DNA of 64,000 nt from JAYPUA01 sp038133845 (GCA_038133845.1 JAYPUA010000015.1:1-64000); one strand, 5' to 3'. Positions 32,444 through 41,411 are shown, counted from the stretch's first letter. Notes: generated from the letters alone by a model not told the origin. Program-made: numbers and translations.

Positions 32444-33568
32444 ATGAAATCCACAGCCTTTCCCTTCAACTGGAGCGCATGGAAGCGATACGGATTTCTG
32501 ATCGGGCTGACGACTCTGACTCTGCCCCTTCTGTCCTGGCTCCACATGGAGCGCTCACAGAGTGAGGCCTACGCCTGGCTCCCCCTCTTCATCATCTTCG
32601 GAGTTGTCCCACTCCTGGACTGGATCATCGGCTCAGATCGTCACAACCCCGAACCGGAGGCCTTCAAGCCGCTGGAGCAGGACCGCTGGTACACGCTCCT
32701 GCTCTTGTCCGTTGTCCCCCTCCAACTGGCCTTGATCTTCTGGGGGGTCGGCCTCTATGCCTCTCCGGAGTTGAGCCTTTGGGGCAAGCTGGGCTGGATG
32801 CTCTCCATGGGAGCCGTGCTGAGCACCGCAGGCATCACCGTGGCGCATGAGCTGGTCCACCGCAAATCTCCCCTTGAATCCAACGCCGGAGGCCTGCTTC
32901 TGGCGAGCGTCTGCCTCGGGAGCTTCAAGGTAGAACACGTCCGGGGGCACCATCAGTATGTGGGTACTCCAGAAGACGCCTCATCGGCTCCACTGGGACG
33001 TACTGTGTACTCGTGCATTCTAAGTGCCATTTTGAGCAATTTTTTCAAAGCGTGGGAACTCGAAGCCCAGCGACTGGCCAAGAACGGCCGCTCCGCATGG
33101 CACTGGAGCAACGAAGTTCTGGGGTGGTCTCTCGCCTCCGGAGGGCTGCTTTTCCTCTTGATTCAGCAGCATGGAGTCTGGGGGGGCCTGGGTTTTCTCG
33201 GTCAAAGCCTCGTGGCCACCTCGCTGCTGGAGGTGGTCAATTACGTTGAGCATTACGGGCTCCAGCGGCGGGCGCTGGGCAACGGGCGCTACGAGCCCGT
33301 AAGCGCAGCACACTCCTGGAACTCCTCAGCCCTGCTCACCAATCTGCTCCTCTTTCACCTGCAACGCCACTCGGACCATCACCTCTATGCCCGACGTCCC
33401 TATCAGGTGCTACGCAACCACGAAGCAAGCCCACAGCTCCCCTTCGGCTACGGGACCATGGTGCCTTTGGCCCTGATCCCTCCTCTGTGGTTCTGGATCA
33501 TGAACCCCCGGGTGGAGGCTGTCATGCAAAAGCATCACGCAACACACCCTTTACCCGAAGCCGTATGA
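32444..33568 (+). CDS. alkB: Alkane 1-monooxygenase (AlkB family)
   Basis: AlkB is an integral-membrane di-iron enzyme that hydroxylates the terminal carbon of medium-chain alkanes. The 374-residue protein has the His boxes AHELVHRK near residue 133, EHVRGHH near 163, and LQRHSDHH near 305, plus the diagnostic NYVEHYGL near 265. Several hydrophobic segments fill the N-terminal part. GAGGAG precedes the ATG at 32444. No rubredoxin gene is nearby, so electrons must be delivered from elsewhere. The 3' end overlaps the next gene by ATGA. Confidence 0.93.
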   Translation: MKSTAFPFNWSAWKRYGFLIGLTTLTLPLLSWLHMERSQSEAYAWLPLFIIFGVVPLLDWIIGSDRHNPEPEAFKPLEQDRWYTLLLLSVVPLQLALIFWGVGLYASPELSLWGKLGWMLSMGAVLSTAGITVAHELVHRKSPLESNAGGLLLASVCLGSFKVEHVRGHHQYVGTPEDASSAPLGRTVYSCILSAILSNFFKAWELEAQRLAKNGRSAWHWSNEVLGWSLASGGLLFLLIQQHGVWGGLGFLGQSLVATSLLEVVNYVEHYGLQRRALGNGRYEPVSAAHSWNSSALLTNLLLFHLQRHSDHHLYARRPYQVLRNHEASPQLPFGYGTMVPLALIPPLWFWIMNPRVEAVMQKHHATHPLPEAV

Positions 33569-34416
33569 GCGCGAACAAATCACTCTTTGAACAGCAGGGC
33601 TTCCTCGTACTGGAGAATTTTGTCTCTACCGAGGCCTGCGAGCGCTTGCAAGCACGCACTCGGGAGTTGATCGATGCCTTTGATCCGGAGACGCACCGGA
33701 GCTTCTTCACCACCAACGAGCAGCAGCGCAACTCGGACGAGTACTTCCTGACCTCCGGAGACCAGGTCCGTTTCTTCTATGAAGAAGAGGCTTTTGATGA
33801 CCAAGGGCACCTCCGGCGGGCCAAGGAGGACTCGCTGAACAAGCTGGGGCACGCCATGCATGACCTGGATCCGGAGTTCTCGCACTTCTCCTACACTTCG
33901 CAACTGGCCCATCTGCTGCGCGAGCTTGGATACGTCCGTCCTCAGGCCCTGCAGTCAATGTACATCTTCAAGCAGCCACACATCGGTGGAGCGGTGAACT
34001 GCCACCAGGACGGCACCTTCCTCTACACGGAGCCGCTGAGTGTGACCGGATTCTGGTTTGCGCTGGAGGATGCGGATCAGGAAAACGGATGCCTCTGGGC
34101 CATCCCCGGAGGGCACCGCACTCCGCTCAAGTCTCTGTTTCGGCGGGATGGTTCGGGAGGTATGCGGTTCGAGGTGCTGGAAGAGCGCGAGTGGCCCCTG
34201 GAGCAAGCGGTTCCTTTGGAGGTTCCACGTGGGACGCTGGTGGTGCTTCACGGACAGTTGCCGCACCTGAGCAAGGCCAATCGATCCCCCCGGACCCGGC
34301 ACGCCTACACGCTGCACTTCATTGAGGGTGAGGCAAACTATCCGGAGTGGAACTGGCTTCAGCGTCCGAACCTGCCTCTGCGCGACTACTACGCTACCGT
34401 TTCAGCATCGGCCTGA
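33565..34416 (+). CDS. Phytanoyl-CoA dioxygenase (PhyH) family protein
   Basis: PhyH enzymes are Fe(II)/2-oxoglutarate oxygenases. This 283-residue member has the HxD iron motif in NCHQDGTF near residue 147 and the distal His in the VLHGQLPHLSKANRS stretch, with Arg contacts in RSPRTRHAYTLHF. Its ATG overlaps the alkB stop (ATGA), so the pair is translationally coupled. The link to alkane oxidation suggests it may act on a branched-chain or hydroxylated product, but substrates of this family vary widely. Confidence 0.88.
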   Translation: MSANKSLFEQQGFLVLENFVSTEACERLQARTRELIDAFDPETHRSFFTTNEQQRNSDEYFLTSGDQVRFFYEEEAFDDQGHLRRAKEDSLNKLGHAMHDLDPEFSHFSYTSQLAHLLRELGYVRPQALQSMYIFKQPHIGGAVNCHQDGTFLYTEPLSVTGFWFALEDADQENGCLWAIPGGHRTPLKSLFRRDGSGGMRFEVLEEREWPLEQAVPLEVPRGTLVVLHGQLPHLSKANRSPRTRHAYTLHFIEGEANYPEWNWLQRPNLPLRDYYATVSASA

Positions 34417-35629
34417 GCTGTCCGCTCTGCGGATCCGCCACCCGGATGTCCCACTGGTACTTGTTCTCCGGACGGTCGCTCATCACTCCTTCCCGCCCTT
34501 GGCCATCCGGAGCATAATCCACGATGGCCAGCGGGTTCCCGTCTGCATCCTCCAACACCACGGTAACAAACTCGAAGCGCTTGCCCTCGGCGTTGCGCTG
34601 GTTGACCAGGTCCTGTGCTGCCTTGGCCGCAATCCGGGCGTACTCCTGCGGGGAAACGGCTTCCGGAGCGGTGATGCTTGCCTGGGCCCGAGAGCGGGTC
34701 GCCACGCTGCGATCCTCCATGCTGTTCAGGGAATAGCTGGGCAGCGTGTCCGGGTTCAAGGTGGGCTTCTTGGGCTCCTCCAGCAAGAGCAGCAGCAGGG
34801 CAATCAGCAAGAGCAGCAGCAGCAGCAGCCCCCACAGTCCACGCCGAGTCCACTCGCCACGCAGGGCCGGGAACTTCATCGCGATCCGGTCCCAGATTCC
34901 AGGCATGAAGGTCAAGCTCATCACCGCCAGCGCGATTCCAGGAATCAGCCCCACCCCCAGGGGCATCAGCATCGCCATCGCCACTCCGGCGGCAACTCCC
35001 GCTGCCGTGAGCCCATAAGGCGCTGCCGCCTGAGCCGCCTGGGCCACATCCGCTGCCGTGACCGCAGGCTTGCCATCTCGCTCACTGTCTTCTCCACCAC
35101 CGCCAGCCAGTTCGGGCTCCTCAGGGACATCGGGGTCGGCTGGAGGCGGGTTTGGAGACTCTGCAGCATTGGGATCGGCCGGCATGTACATTGAGGTACA
35201 CCAGCGGTGCTCCGACGTCAGCGTGCTCAGGCACTTGCGGTTCGGCACCGGGAGCGTGAAGAGCGCCTTCTGGGTGCCCAGCACCACGTTGTGCAGCTTG
35301 GCACACTCCGCACAGCATGCGCTGGCGTTGATCTTCACCTTGTCGGTGTTCGCCTCCTTGAGCTGCTTCAGCCGGCACTGATGCGACTTCTGCTGCTCCT
35401 TCCACGAGTCCTTCCCCCGGGAATCCTTGAAGACCGCCAGGTTCCAGTAGAGCACCTGCAGCACATCCCAGTTTCGCGCCTTCTTGATCAGGTCATGAAA
35501 CAGCCCCTCAACGACCAGGTCCGGCTCAGGCTCCTTGCCATCCTTCTTGGTCATGGCCTTGAGCTTGCGCTTGTAGTCTTTGTCGGAAATGCCGTAAGTT
35601 TGAAGGTCTTCTGGAAGCGGAACTGCCAT
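34394..35629 (-). CDS. Membrane protein with Cys-rich N-terminal domain, unknown
   Basis: The 411-residue protein has an N-terminal cytosolic part of about 150 residues with clustered cysteines (SACCAECAK, KCLSTL, HRWCTS), an acidic Pro-rich linker, and two hydrophobic blocks: an Ala/Gly/Leu-rich region around residue 210-240 and a leucine-only stretch around 268-290. A C-terminal domain of about 110 residues follows, probably outside the membrane. It overlaps the end of the convergent PhyH gene by 23 bp. I do not recognise the family. Confidence 0.7.
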   Translation of the reverse strand: MAVPLPEDLQTYGISDKDYKRKLKAMTKKDGKEPEPDLVVEGLFHDLIKKARNWDVLQVLYWNLAVFKDSRGKDSWKEQQKSHQCRLKQLKEANTDKVKINASACCAECAKLHNVVLGTQKALFTLPVPNRKCLSTLTSEHRWCTSMYMPADPNAAESPNPPPADPDVPEEPELAGGGGEDSERDGKPAVTAADVAQAAQAAAPYGLTAAGVAAGVAMAMLMPLGVGLIPGIALAVMSLTFMPGIWDRIAMKFPALRGEWTRRGLWGLLLLLLLLIALLLLLLEEPKKPTLNPDTLPSYSLNSMEDRSVATRSRAQASITAPEAVSPQEYARIAAKAAQDLVNQRNAEGKRFEFVTVVLEDADGNPLAIVDYAPDGQGREGVMSDRPENKYQWDIRVADPQSGQLRPMLKR

Positions 35630-35814
35630 GTCAGATAAGCTGTCTCTCTTGTCGCCCGGGGCAAAAAGGAAGGCGTGCGGTGGCCCCTCCCGGATCGTTT
35701 CGCGCCCCGCAGGTCAGGCGTGTGTTCCCTGAATCGACCGAGCAAGGACCAAGGGGCCAAACGGTCATACTGTGCGGGCTTTCGCCCGAACCCTCAATGC
35801 AAAACAAAGGACGC

Positions 35815-37005
35815 ATGTTTTTGGAAAATCCTCCCCTGATTGAAGTTCCGGGCTTTCGCTGGATGGGAACCAGCCTGGGCATCAAGGACACCAGCCTCGA
35901 CTTTGGCGTGCTCGCGTCAGATGTTCCCTGCTCTGCTGCGGCGGTGTTCACCCGCAGCACCATGCCTGGAGCCCCGATCCTGGTTGGACGGGAACACGTC
36001 AGCAAGGGGCAGCTTCAGGCGGTGGTCGTCAACTCCAAGAATGCCAACGTGGCCACCGGAGCCGGAGGAATCGCCGACGCCCGGGAAATGTGTCAGGGAG
36101 TCGCCGAAGCCTTGGGGATCACCCCAGAGTGGGTTCTGCCCTCCTCCACGGGGGTGATCGGACGCCGCCTGCCGATGTCAAAAATCCGTGAAGGCTTCTC
36201 CCGCATCATCCCGGAGTTGGGGTCCAGTACCGCCCACATCGAGTCCTTTGCCCGAGCGATCATGACGACTGACACCGTGCCCAAGTGGGCTGTGGGACGC
36301 GTGGGGACCGCCACCATCGTCGCTGTAGCCAAAGGGTCCGGCATGATCGAGCCGAACATGGCGACCATGCTGAGCTACTTTGCCACGGATGCACAAATCG
36401 CTCCGGAGGTGCTGCAACCGCTGCTCACACGAGTTGTCAACCGGAGCTTCAACCGGGTCACCGTTGACTCCGACACCTCGACCAGCGATACGGTCGTCCT
36501 GCTCGCCAACGGCCAGGCTGGGCCGGTGGGTCTGCAGGAGTTTGAGGATGTCTTCACGCAGATGGCCACCTCCCTGGCCCGCAAGCTGGCACGTGATGGA
36601 GAGGGTGCGACCAAGCTCATTGAACTGACCGTCTCCGGAGCCCGCAGTCCGGAGATGGCTCTGCAGGTGGCCAAAACCGTGATCAACTCTCCGCTGGTCA
36701 AAACGGCCATCCACGGAGCAGACCCGAACTGGGGGCGCTTTGTCATGGCCGTGGGGAAGGCCTTCGAATATCCGGTCCAGCGCGAGGACCTGAGGATCTA
36801 CTTTGGGCGAGGGGATGAACGGAAGGTCATTGATGCAGAGGGCATGGAGCAGGGAACCGTGGATCTGGAGGCCATCTCGGAACTCCTGCGCCTTGAGGAC
36901 GTGCCCATCGAGTTGGTCGTCGGGAAAGGAGACTTCCGGGAGGTCGTCTGGGGATGCGACCTCTCCCGGGAGTATGTCGCCATCAATGCCGACTACACGA
37001 CCTGA
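35815..37005 (+). CDS. argJ: Glutamate N-acetyltransferase/amino-acid acetyltransferase ArgJ
   Basis: ArgJ transfers the acetyl group from N-acetylornithine to glutamate and may also use acetyl-CoA, in arginine biosynthesis. The 396-residue precursor has the conserved KGSGMIEPNMATMLSY block; self-cleavage is expected before Thr 184 in MA-TML, giving alpha and beta chains. The C-terminus contains the usual DPNWGRFVMAVGKA. The ATG at 35815 is chosen because AAAGGACGC precedes it; an upstream ATG (35797) has no Shine-Dalgarno. Whether it is mono- or bifunctional cannot be read from sequence. Confidence 0.95.
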   Translation: MFLENPPLIEVPGFRWMGTSLGIKDTSLDFGVLASDVPCSAAAVFTRSTMPGAPILVGREHVSKGQLQAVVVNSKNANVATGAGGIADAREMCQGVAEALGITPEWVLPSSTGVIGRRLPMSKIREGFSRIIPELGSSTAHIESFARAIMTTDTVPKWAVGRVGTATIVAVAKGSGMIEPNMATMLSYFATDAQIAPEVLQPLLTRVVNRSFNRVTVDSDTSTSDTVVLLANGQAGPVGLQEFEDVFTQMATSLARKLARDGEGATKLIELTVSGARSPEMALQVAKTVINSPLVKTAIHGADPNWGRFVMAVGKAFEYPVQREDLRIYFGRGDERKVIDAEGMEQGTVDLEAISELLRLEDVPIELVVGKGDFREVVWGCDLSREYVAINADYTT

Positions 37006-37098
37006 GGCGTTTTTGCTCCAAAGCGGCAGGAGCCTCGCAATCCACGCTCCTGTCGGCTCAAGCCGCGTCGGTCTCAGCCTGGCCGCTGAGGTCCGGAG

Positions 37099-37443
37099 TC
37101 ACTCGCAGGAGACGCTGGAGTCCTTGGCCTTGGCTTCTTCACATGCTGCGGCCTTCTGTGCTGCTGCGTCTTCATCCGCAGAGTCCTTCTTCGCCTCTGC
37201 ATCCGATTTCAGCGAGTCGGCCTTCTCCGACGCCGAAGCTTTCTTGGACTCTGCATCTTCGTTGGCTGAGGCTTTTTTCGCCTCCGCATCCGATTTCAGC
37301 GAGTCAGCCTTCTCCGAGGCTGCAGCCTTCGTGGACTCGGCCTTGCCCTTCAAGGAGTCCAACTTGTCGTTCAGGGAAGCTTGCTGGGCTCCGGTGCAGC
37401 CGAACAGCAGAAGAGAGGCGTAGATCGCGAACTGTTTTCTCAT
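37099..37443 (-). CDS. Small lipoprotein with internal 29-residue repeat
   Basis: This 114-residue protein starts MRKQFAIYASLLLFGC, a lipoprotein signal. The mature part is almost wholly helical Ala/Lys/Glu/Ser repeats: ASEKADSLKSDAEAKK occurs twice, 29 residues apart, with a weaker third unit. A second Cys lies near residue 101. Such lipoproteins resemble Lpp-like or coiled-coil envelope spacers. The DNA carries the same 87-bp duplication. Confidence 0.7.
   Translation of the reverse strand: MRKQFAIYASLLLFGCTGAQQASLNDKLDSLKGKAESTKAAASEKADSLKSDAEAKKASANEDAESKKASASEKADSLKSDAEAKKDSADEDAAAQKAAACEEAKAKDSSVSCE
37189..37330 (-). repeat. 87-bp near-identical tandem duplication
   Basis: The bases around 37192-37240 recur at 37279-37327 with only a few differences (for example GCATCCGATTTCAGCGAGTC is identical in both). 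It encodes the protein repeat in the lipoprotein above and can expand or contract by slippage or recombination. Confidence 0.6.
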
Positions 37444-37532
37444 TGAAAATCTTTTCCTTAATCAGTGAACAAAGAAGGGACCTGCAGGCTTTCCCTGGCG
37501 GTCCTGAGGGAACAAGAGCGACTCCATCCTGC

Positions 37533-39026
37533 TCAGGAAGGCTTCACTCCGGAGACACGTCTCACCGCATCGCGCGAGCCGTGGTGCAGCAGCATCTGGA
37601 AAGCTTCCGTTACAGCGGCCGCAAAATCCTCGTCTGCGGCCAGATCCGTACCAAACACCTCGTGCACCTGCAACAGCGCCTGTACATAGGCCGGTCCTCG
37701 CTCCGGGTGCCACCCCCTCGCATCACACAGTCCCGAAGTCTCGGCAAGCGTCTGGAAGCGTTCAGACAGCGGGTCTTGCACCGTGAACTCCTCCTGCTGC
37801 TCGCTGCGCCCCGTGACGTAGCGCATCCACCCCGCCACAGCGAGGACAATCCCAGGGCTTGACGCTCCGGAGCGTCGCCGATCCCGGAGCGTCCCCAGCA
37901 GGCGCTGCGGGAGCTTCTGCGAGCCATCCATCGCGATCTGATACAGCCGGTGCCGCAACGCCGGGTTGGCGTAGCGCTCCAGCAGCGCGTCCCGGTAGGC
38001 TGAGAGGTCCGTTCCAGCAGGCATGTTCAGCGTTGGCCGGATCTCCTCGTCCATCATCTTCCGGATCAACCCGGCAAACTCAGGGGTGCTTACGGCATCG
38101 GAGACGAACTCCAGCCCGGCCAAGAACCCGAGATAGGCCAGGGTCGAATGCGTCCCGTTGAGCATCCGCAGCTTCATGTGCTCGAAGGGCCGGACGTCCT
38201 CCACCATCTGTGCTCCGACCTGATTCCACCCGGGCCGGCCTGCGGCAAAGCGGTCCTCGATGACCCACTGACGGAACGGCTCACCAATCACCGGACTTGC
38301 GTCCTTTCCTCCCAGCAAGCGCTCCACGGCAGCGCGGTCGGCCTCCGTTGTTGCCGGGACGATGCGGTCGACCATTGTACAAGGGAAGGTCACCTCCTGT
38401 GAAATCCACTCCGCCAGTTCCGGACTCTGCAGGCGGGCCAGCTCCAGGGTCAACCCCTGCACCATGTGGCCATTCTCCGGGAGGTTGTCGCAGCACAGGA
38501 CGGTGAGCCCGGTGCCTCCAGCCTGGCGGCGGCGGTTCAGCGCCTCAACGATGAGCCCCAGCGCGCTGTGAGGCGAGCCTGGATCTCTGAGGTCGTGAGC
38601 AATGTCCGGATGTTCCGGATTGAGCTTGCCGGTCGCCGGGTCGTGGCAGTAGCCCTTTTCGGTCACCGTCAGCGAGACGATCCGCGTCTGCGGAGCAGCC
38701 ATTCGATTCAGGACCGCCTCTGGAGCTTCCAGAGCGAACAGGATCTCCCGGACCGCTCCGATCACCCGAATTTGGTCCCCGGAGCCATCACGTTCCAGCA
38801 GGGTGTAGAGCCCCTGTTGCGGTTGAAGCTGATCACGGATGTCCGGACGCTTCAGGCTGACGCCACAAATCGCCCAGTCTCCACCGAAGCGCTCCAGCAC
38901 CTCGTCCGTGTACAGCGCCTGATGCGCTCGATGAAAAGCCCCCAGTCCCAGATGGACGATGCCAATTTCCGAGGCCTCGCGCTGATAGCGCCGGGCGAAG
39001 TGTTCTTGCAGTGCAGCAGCAGTCAT
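37533..39026 (-). CDS. uxuB: Mannitol dehydrogenase-family oxidoreductase, probably fructuronate reductase
   Basis: UxuB reduces D-fructuronate to D-mannonate with NADH. The 497-residue protein has an N-terminal Rossmann region (IVHLGLGAFHRAHQA) and the polyol dehydrogenase signature KLRMLNGTHSTLAYLG near residues 283-298, with catalytic Lys, Asn and His. Family members also include mannitol 2-dehydrogenase and altronate oxidoreductase; the adjacent uxaC, whose product feeds this step, favours fructuronate reductase. It lies 3 bp downstream of uxaC. A mannonate dehydratase (uxuA) is not in the window. Confidence 0.88.
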   Translation of the reverse strand: MTAAALQEHFARRYQREASEIGIVHLGLGAFHRAHQALYTDEVLERFGGDWAICGVSLKRPDIRDQLQPQQGLYTLLERDGSGDQIRVIGAVREILFALEAPEAVLNRMAAPQTRIVSLTVTEKGYCHDPATGKLNPEHPDIAHDLRDPGSPHSALGLIVEALNRRRQAGGTGLTVLCCDNLPENGHMVQGLTLELARLQSPELAEWISQEVTFPCTMVDRIVPATTEADRAAVERLLGGKDASPVIGEPFRQWVIEDRFAAGRPGWNQVGAQMVEDVRPFEHMKLRMLNGTHSTLAYLGFLAGLEFVSDAVSTPEFAGLIRKMMDEEIRPTLNMPAGTDLSAYRDALLERYANPALRHRLYQIAMDGSQKLPQRLLGTLRDRRRSGASSPGIVLAVAGWMRYVTGRSEQQEEFTVQDPLSERFQTLAETSGLCDARGWHPERGPAYVQALLQVHEVFGTDLAADEDFAAAVTEAFQMLLHHGSRDAVRRVSGVKPS

Positions 39027-39029
39027 GAC

Positions 39030-40448
39030 TCACTCAAACAGGTAGGCTCTCTTGACGAGCCGGTAGGCCAGGTCGATGGCAACCTCGCAGGCTTCCTCCT
39101 CGGGCAGACGGTGCTCACAGACCAGTTCGGCCAGGAAGCGACAGTCGATGCGTCGGGCCATGTCGTGACGAGCTGGGATCGAGAGAAACGCCCGGGTGTC
39201 GTCGTTGAATCCAACTGTGTTGTAGAATCCAGCGGTCTCGGTGGTATGCTTGCGAAAGCGCAACATGCCTTCCGGGCTGTCGTGGAACCACCACGCCGGT
39301 CCCAGCTTGAGGACGGGATAGTGTCCGGCAAGTGGCGCCAGCTCACGGCTGTAGCTGGTCTCATCCAGCGTGAAGAGGATGATGCTCAGACCAGGCTCAT
39401 TCCCAAAGCGGTTGAGCAGCGGCTGCAAGGCCTGCACGTAGTCGGTACGCGTTGGAATGTCCGCCCCCTTGTCACGTCCAAAGCGTTGGAACAGCGGCAC
39501 GTTGTGATTGCGGAAGGAGCCCGGATGAATCTGCATCACCAGCCCATCCTCCAAGCTCATCCGGGCCATCTCCGTGAGCATCTGCCCTCGGAACATCTCG
39601 GCCCGCTTCCCGGAGAGTTCACCGGCCTGCGCCTGCGCGAACAGCTTCTCACACTCCGAGGCCTCCAGGTTGGCCGTCACTGCGCTCGGGTGCCCATGGT
39701 CGGTGGAGGTCGCTCCCAGGCTCTTGAAGAACTCCCGGCGCTGCATCAGCGCCTTCAGGTAGCCGGACCAAGTCCGTGTGTCCTCTCCGGTCAGCTCTCC
39801 CAGACCCTCCACGTTCGCCGCAAAGCCTTCAAACTCCGGGTCCACTACCGGGTCCGGCCGATAGGCTGTGACCACCCTTCCGGACCAACCCGATTCGCGA
39901 ATCTTTCGGTGGTGCCTCAATTCATCCAGCGGAGACTCGGTCGTCGCGATCACCTCAATGTTGAAGCGCTCGAACAGCGACCGCGGGAGAAAGGCCTCTG
40001 TGGACAGCTTCGCGTTGACCTCGTCATAGATCGCGTCCGCGTTCTCCGGAGTGAAGGGCAACTCCACCCCAAGCACTTCGTGCAGCGCGTGGTCAAACCA
40101 CATCCGCGACGGGGTCCCCCGGAAGAGAAAGAAGTTCCGGGCAAAGGTGTTCCAGATCTGGCGTCGGTCCGACTCCACCTCCGTACCGTCCTGCGCCGGA
40201 ATGCCCAGAGACTCGAGAGAGATCCCCTGACTGTAGAGCATCCGGAAGAGGTAATGGTCCGGAATCAGAAACAGATCCGTGGCATTCCCAAACGGCGCGT
40301 TCTCGGCAAACCAGGACGGGTCCGTGTGACCGTGTGGGCTAACGATCGGAAGATCTCGAACCTCAGCATAGAGCCGGCGCGCCACAGCACGCTGATCCGG
40401 GTCCGAAGCGAACAGACGATCGGGGTGATTGTAGCGAGATTCAGTCAT
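39030..40448 (-). CDS. uxaC: Glucuronate isomerase
   Basis: UxaC converts D-glucuronate to D-fructuronate (and galacturonate to tagaturonate). The 472-residue protein closely matches the usual length of about 470 and has the metal motif SPHGHTDPSWF near residue 37, the GYxR-type and HPGSFRNHN segments, and TLDETSYSRELAPL. The frame is open to a GTG at 40481, but the ATG at 40448 fits family length better. It is the first gene of a uxaC-uxuB pair, next to a GntR-type regulator. Confidence 0.93.
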   Translation of the reverse strand: MTESRYNHPDRLFASDPDQRAVARRLYAEVRDLPIVSPHGHTDPSWFAENAPFGNATDLFLIPDHYLFRMLYSQGISLESLGIPAQDGTEVESDRRQIWNTFARNFFLFRGTPSRMWFDHALHEVLGVELPFTPENADAIYDEVNAKLSTEAFLPRSLFERFNIEVIATTESPLDELRHHRKIRESGWSGRVVTAYRPDPVVDPEFEGFAANVEGLGELTGEDTRTWSGYLKALMQRREFFKSLGATSTDHGHPSAVTANLEASECEKLFAQAQAGELSGKRAEMFRGQMLTEMARMSLEDGLVMQIHPGSFRNHNVPLFQRFGRDKGADIPTRTDYVQALQPLLNRFGNEPGLSIILFTLDETSYSRELAPLAGHYPVLKLGPAWWFHDSPEGMLRFRKHTTETAGFYNTVGFNDDTRAFLSIPARHDMARRIDCRFLAELVCEHRLPEEEACEVAIDLAYRLVKRAYLFE

Positions 40449-40561
40449 GGGCTCAGCAGAATGTTCAAGGGTTACAGACACTTTTTCGGTCGATTAATAT
40501 ATCAATCCGCCGTTGAGGATAGCGGCAAGTGAAGTGGAGTTCAAGCGCTTCGTGGGCTTTT

Positions 40562-41260
40562 TCAGGACGCTGGAGCGTTGAGGCTGGGAATGAGGTTGCG
40601 CCGCGACCACTGCACGATGTGCTCATCCAGTTGGGCAACGGCCTCGGAGAGGTGTCCAGAGTGGATCAACCGGGCGATGTGCACATGCCCGGCAAGCGAG
40701 GTTTGGGTGGCTTCGTCCGAGCGGGAGATGTAGTGGCGCAGCGTCTCGATCATGGAGTTGATCTGGTCGTAGTGCTCGAGCAGGAAGCTGTTGCTGCTCG
40801 CGAGGAAGAAGTTCCGGTGAAACTCCGTGTCCAGACGCAGATAGTCTTCACGGTCTTCGGCCCCCTGATGCTGCTCCATCTGCTGCAACGTCGCGTTCAG
40901 CTGAGCGTCCAGTTGCTCCGGGTTGCGCTCCACCGCATAGCGCAACGCCTGAGACTCCAAGGCAAAACGCAGCTCGCAGAAGGCCACCAGTTGCTCCTGG
41001 TTCATGGAGAACACCTTGTAGCCCTTGTGCGTTTCCGAAACCACAATCCCTTCAGACTTGAGGACCGAGAGCGCCTCCCGGACGGGAGTTTTGCTGATCC
41101 CCAACGCCTGCGAGAGCGCCACTTCAGTGAGCGGTTGGCCCAGCACCAGCTCTCCCCGGATGATGCTGTTCCGGATACTTTCCACCGAGGCCTCCACCAA
41201 AGACTTCGGACGGTTCTTCAATTCCAGCACTCGTCTCCTCAGAACATCATAAAGCGGCAT
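40562..41260 (-). CDS. GntR/FadR-family transcriptional regulator
   Basis: This 232-residue protein has an N-terminal winged helix-turn-helix (LTEVALSQALGISKTPVREAL) and a helical FCD effector domain with metal-binding His/Asp (LDTEFHRNFFLAS, HVHIARLIHSG). FCD regulators commonly sense uronates or related sugar acids. It stands between uxaC-uxuB (same strand) and a divergent rhamnose-type operon, and a TNGTATACNA-like operator lies in the gap at 41336-41347. The start ATG at 41260 is chosen by homology; the frame is open to a TTG at 41326. Confidence 0.88.
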   Translation of the reverse strand: MPLYDVLRRRVLELKNRPKSLVEASVESIRNSIIRGELVLGQPLTEVALSQALGISKTPVREALSVLKSEGIVVSETHKGYKVFSMNQEQLVAFCELRFALESQALRYAVERNPEQLDAQLNATLQQMEQHQGAEDREDYLRLDTEFHRNFFLASSNSFLLEHYDQINSMIETLRHYISRSDEATQTSLAGHVHIARLIHSGHLSEAVAQLDEHIVQWSRRNLIPSLNAPAS

Positions 41261-41335
41261 CGAGCCGGATTTCAAAATCGCTCCGGCTCCAAGAAAAACA
41301 CTTGCGCTTTCCTGAACGCTCCTCAAATATCAGAC

Positions 41336-41347
41336 ATCGTATACAAT
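41336..41347. promoter_or_regulatory. Putative GntR-family operator/-10 region
   Basis: ATCGTATACAAT contains the core GTATAC, as in many FCD-type GntR operators (consensus like TNGTATACNA). It lies between the divergent GntR gene and the Gfo/Idh operon, and TATACAAT could double as a -10 box, so binding would block transcription. Confidence 0.5.
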
Positions 41348-41360
41348 ATCTCAAGAAGAA

Positions 41361-41403
41361 ATTCAGGGAGGAGGATACGAAACCATGCATTCAGGGAGGA
41401 GGA
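41361..41403 (+). repeat. Duplicated 15-bp Shine-Dalgarno sequence
   Basis: ATTCAGGGAGGAGGA occurs at 41361-41375 and again at 41389-41403. The second copy serves the Gfo/Idh gene; the first is 10 nt before an ATG that opens an eight-codon frame. Confidence 0.6.
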
Positions 41404-41411
41404 GCACATGA
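41385..41411 (+). CDS. Possible leader peptide (8 codons)
   Basis: ATG at 41385 follows the first GGAGGAGGA and encodes MHSGRRST. The TGA stop (41409-41411) overlaps the ATG of the Gfo/Idh gene as ATGA. Translation of this frame would deliver ribosomes to the main start; two adjacent Arg codons are AGG. No functional evidence beyond arrangement. Confidence 0.4.
   Translation: MHSGRRST

Noticed and set aside
40529..41407. Upstream extension of the Gfo/Idh gene by about 290 codons
   Set aside because: The extension is antisense to the GntR regulator; the ATG at 41408 has a strong Shine-Dalgarno and begins the Rossmann fold.
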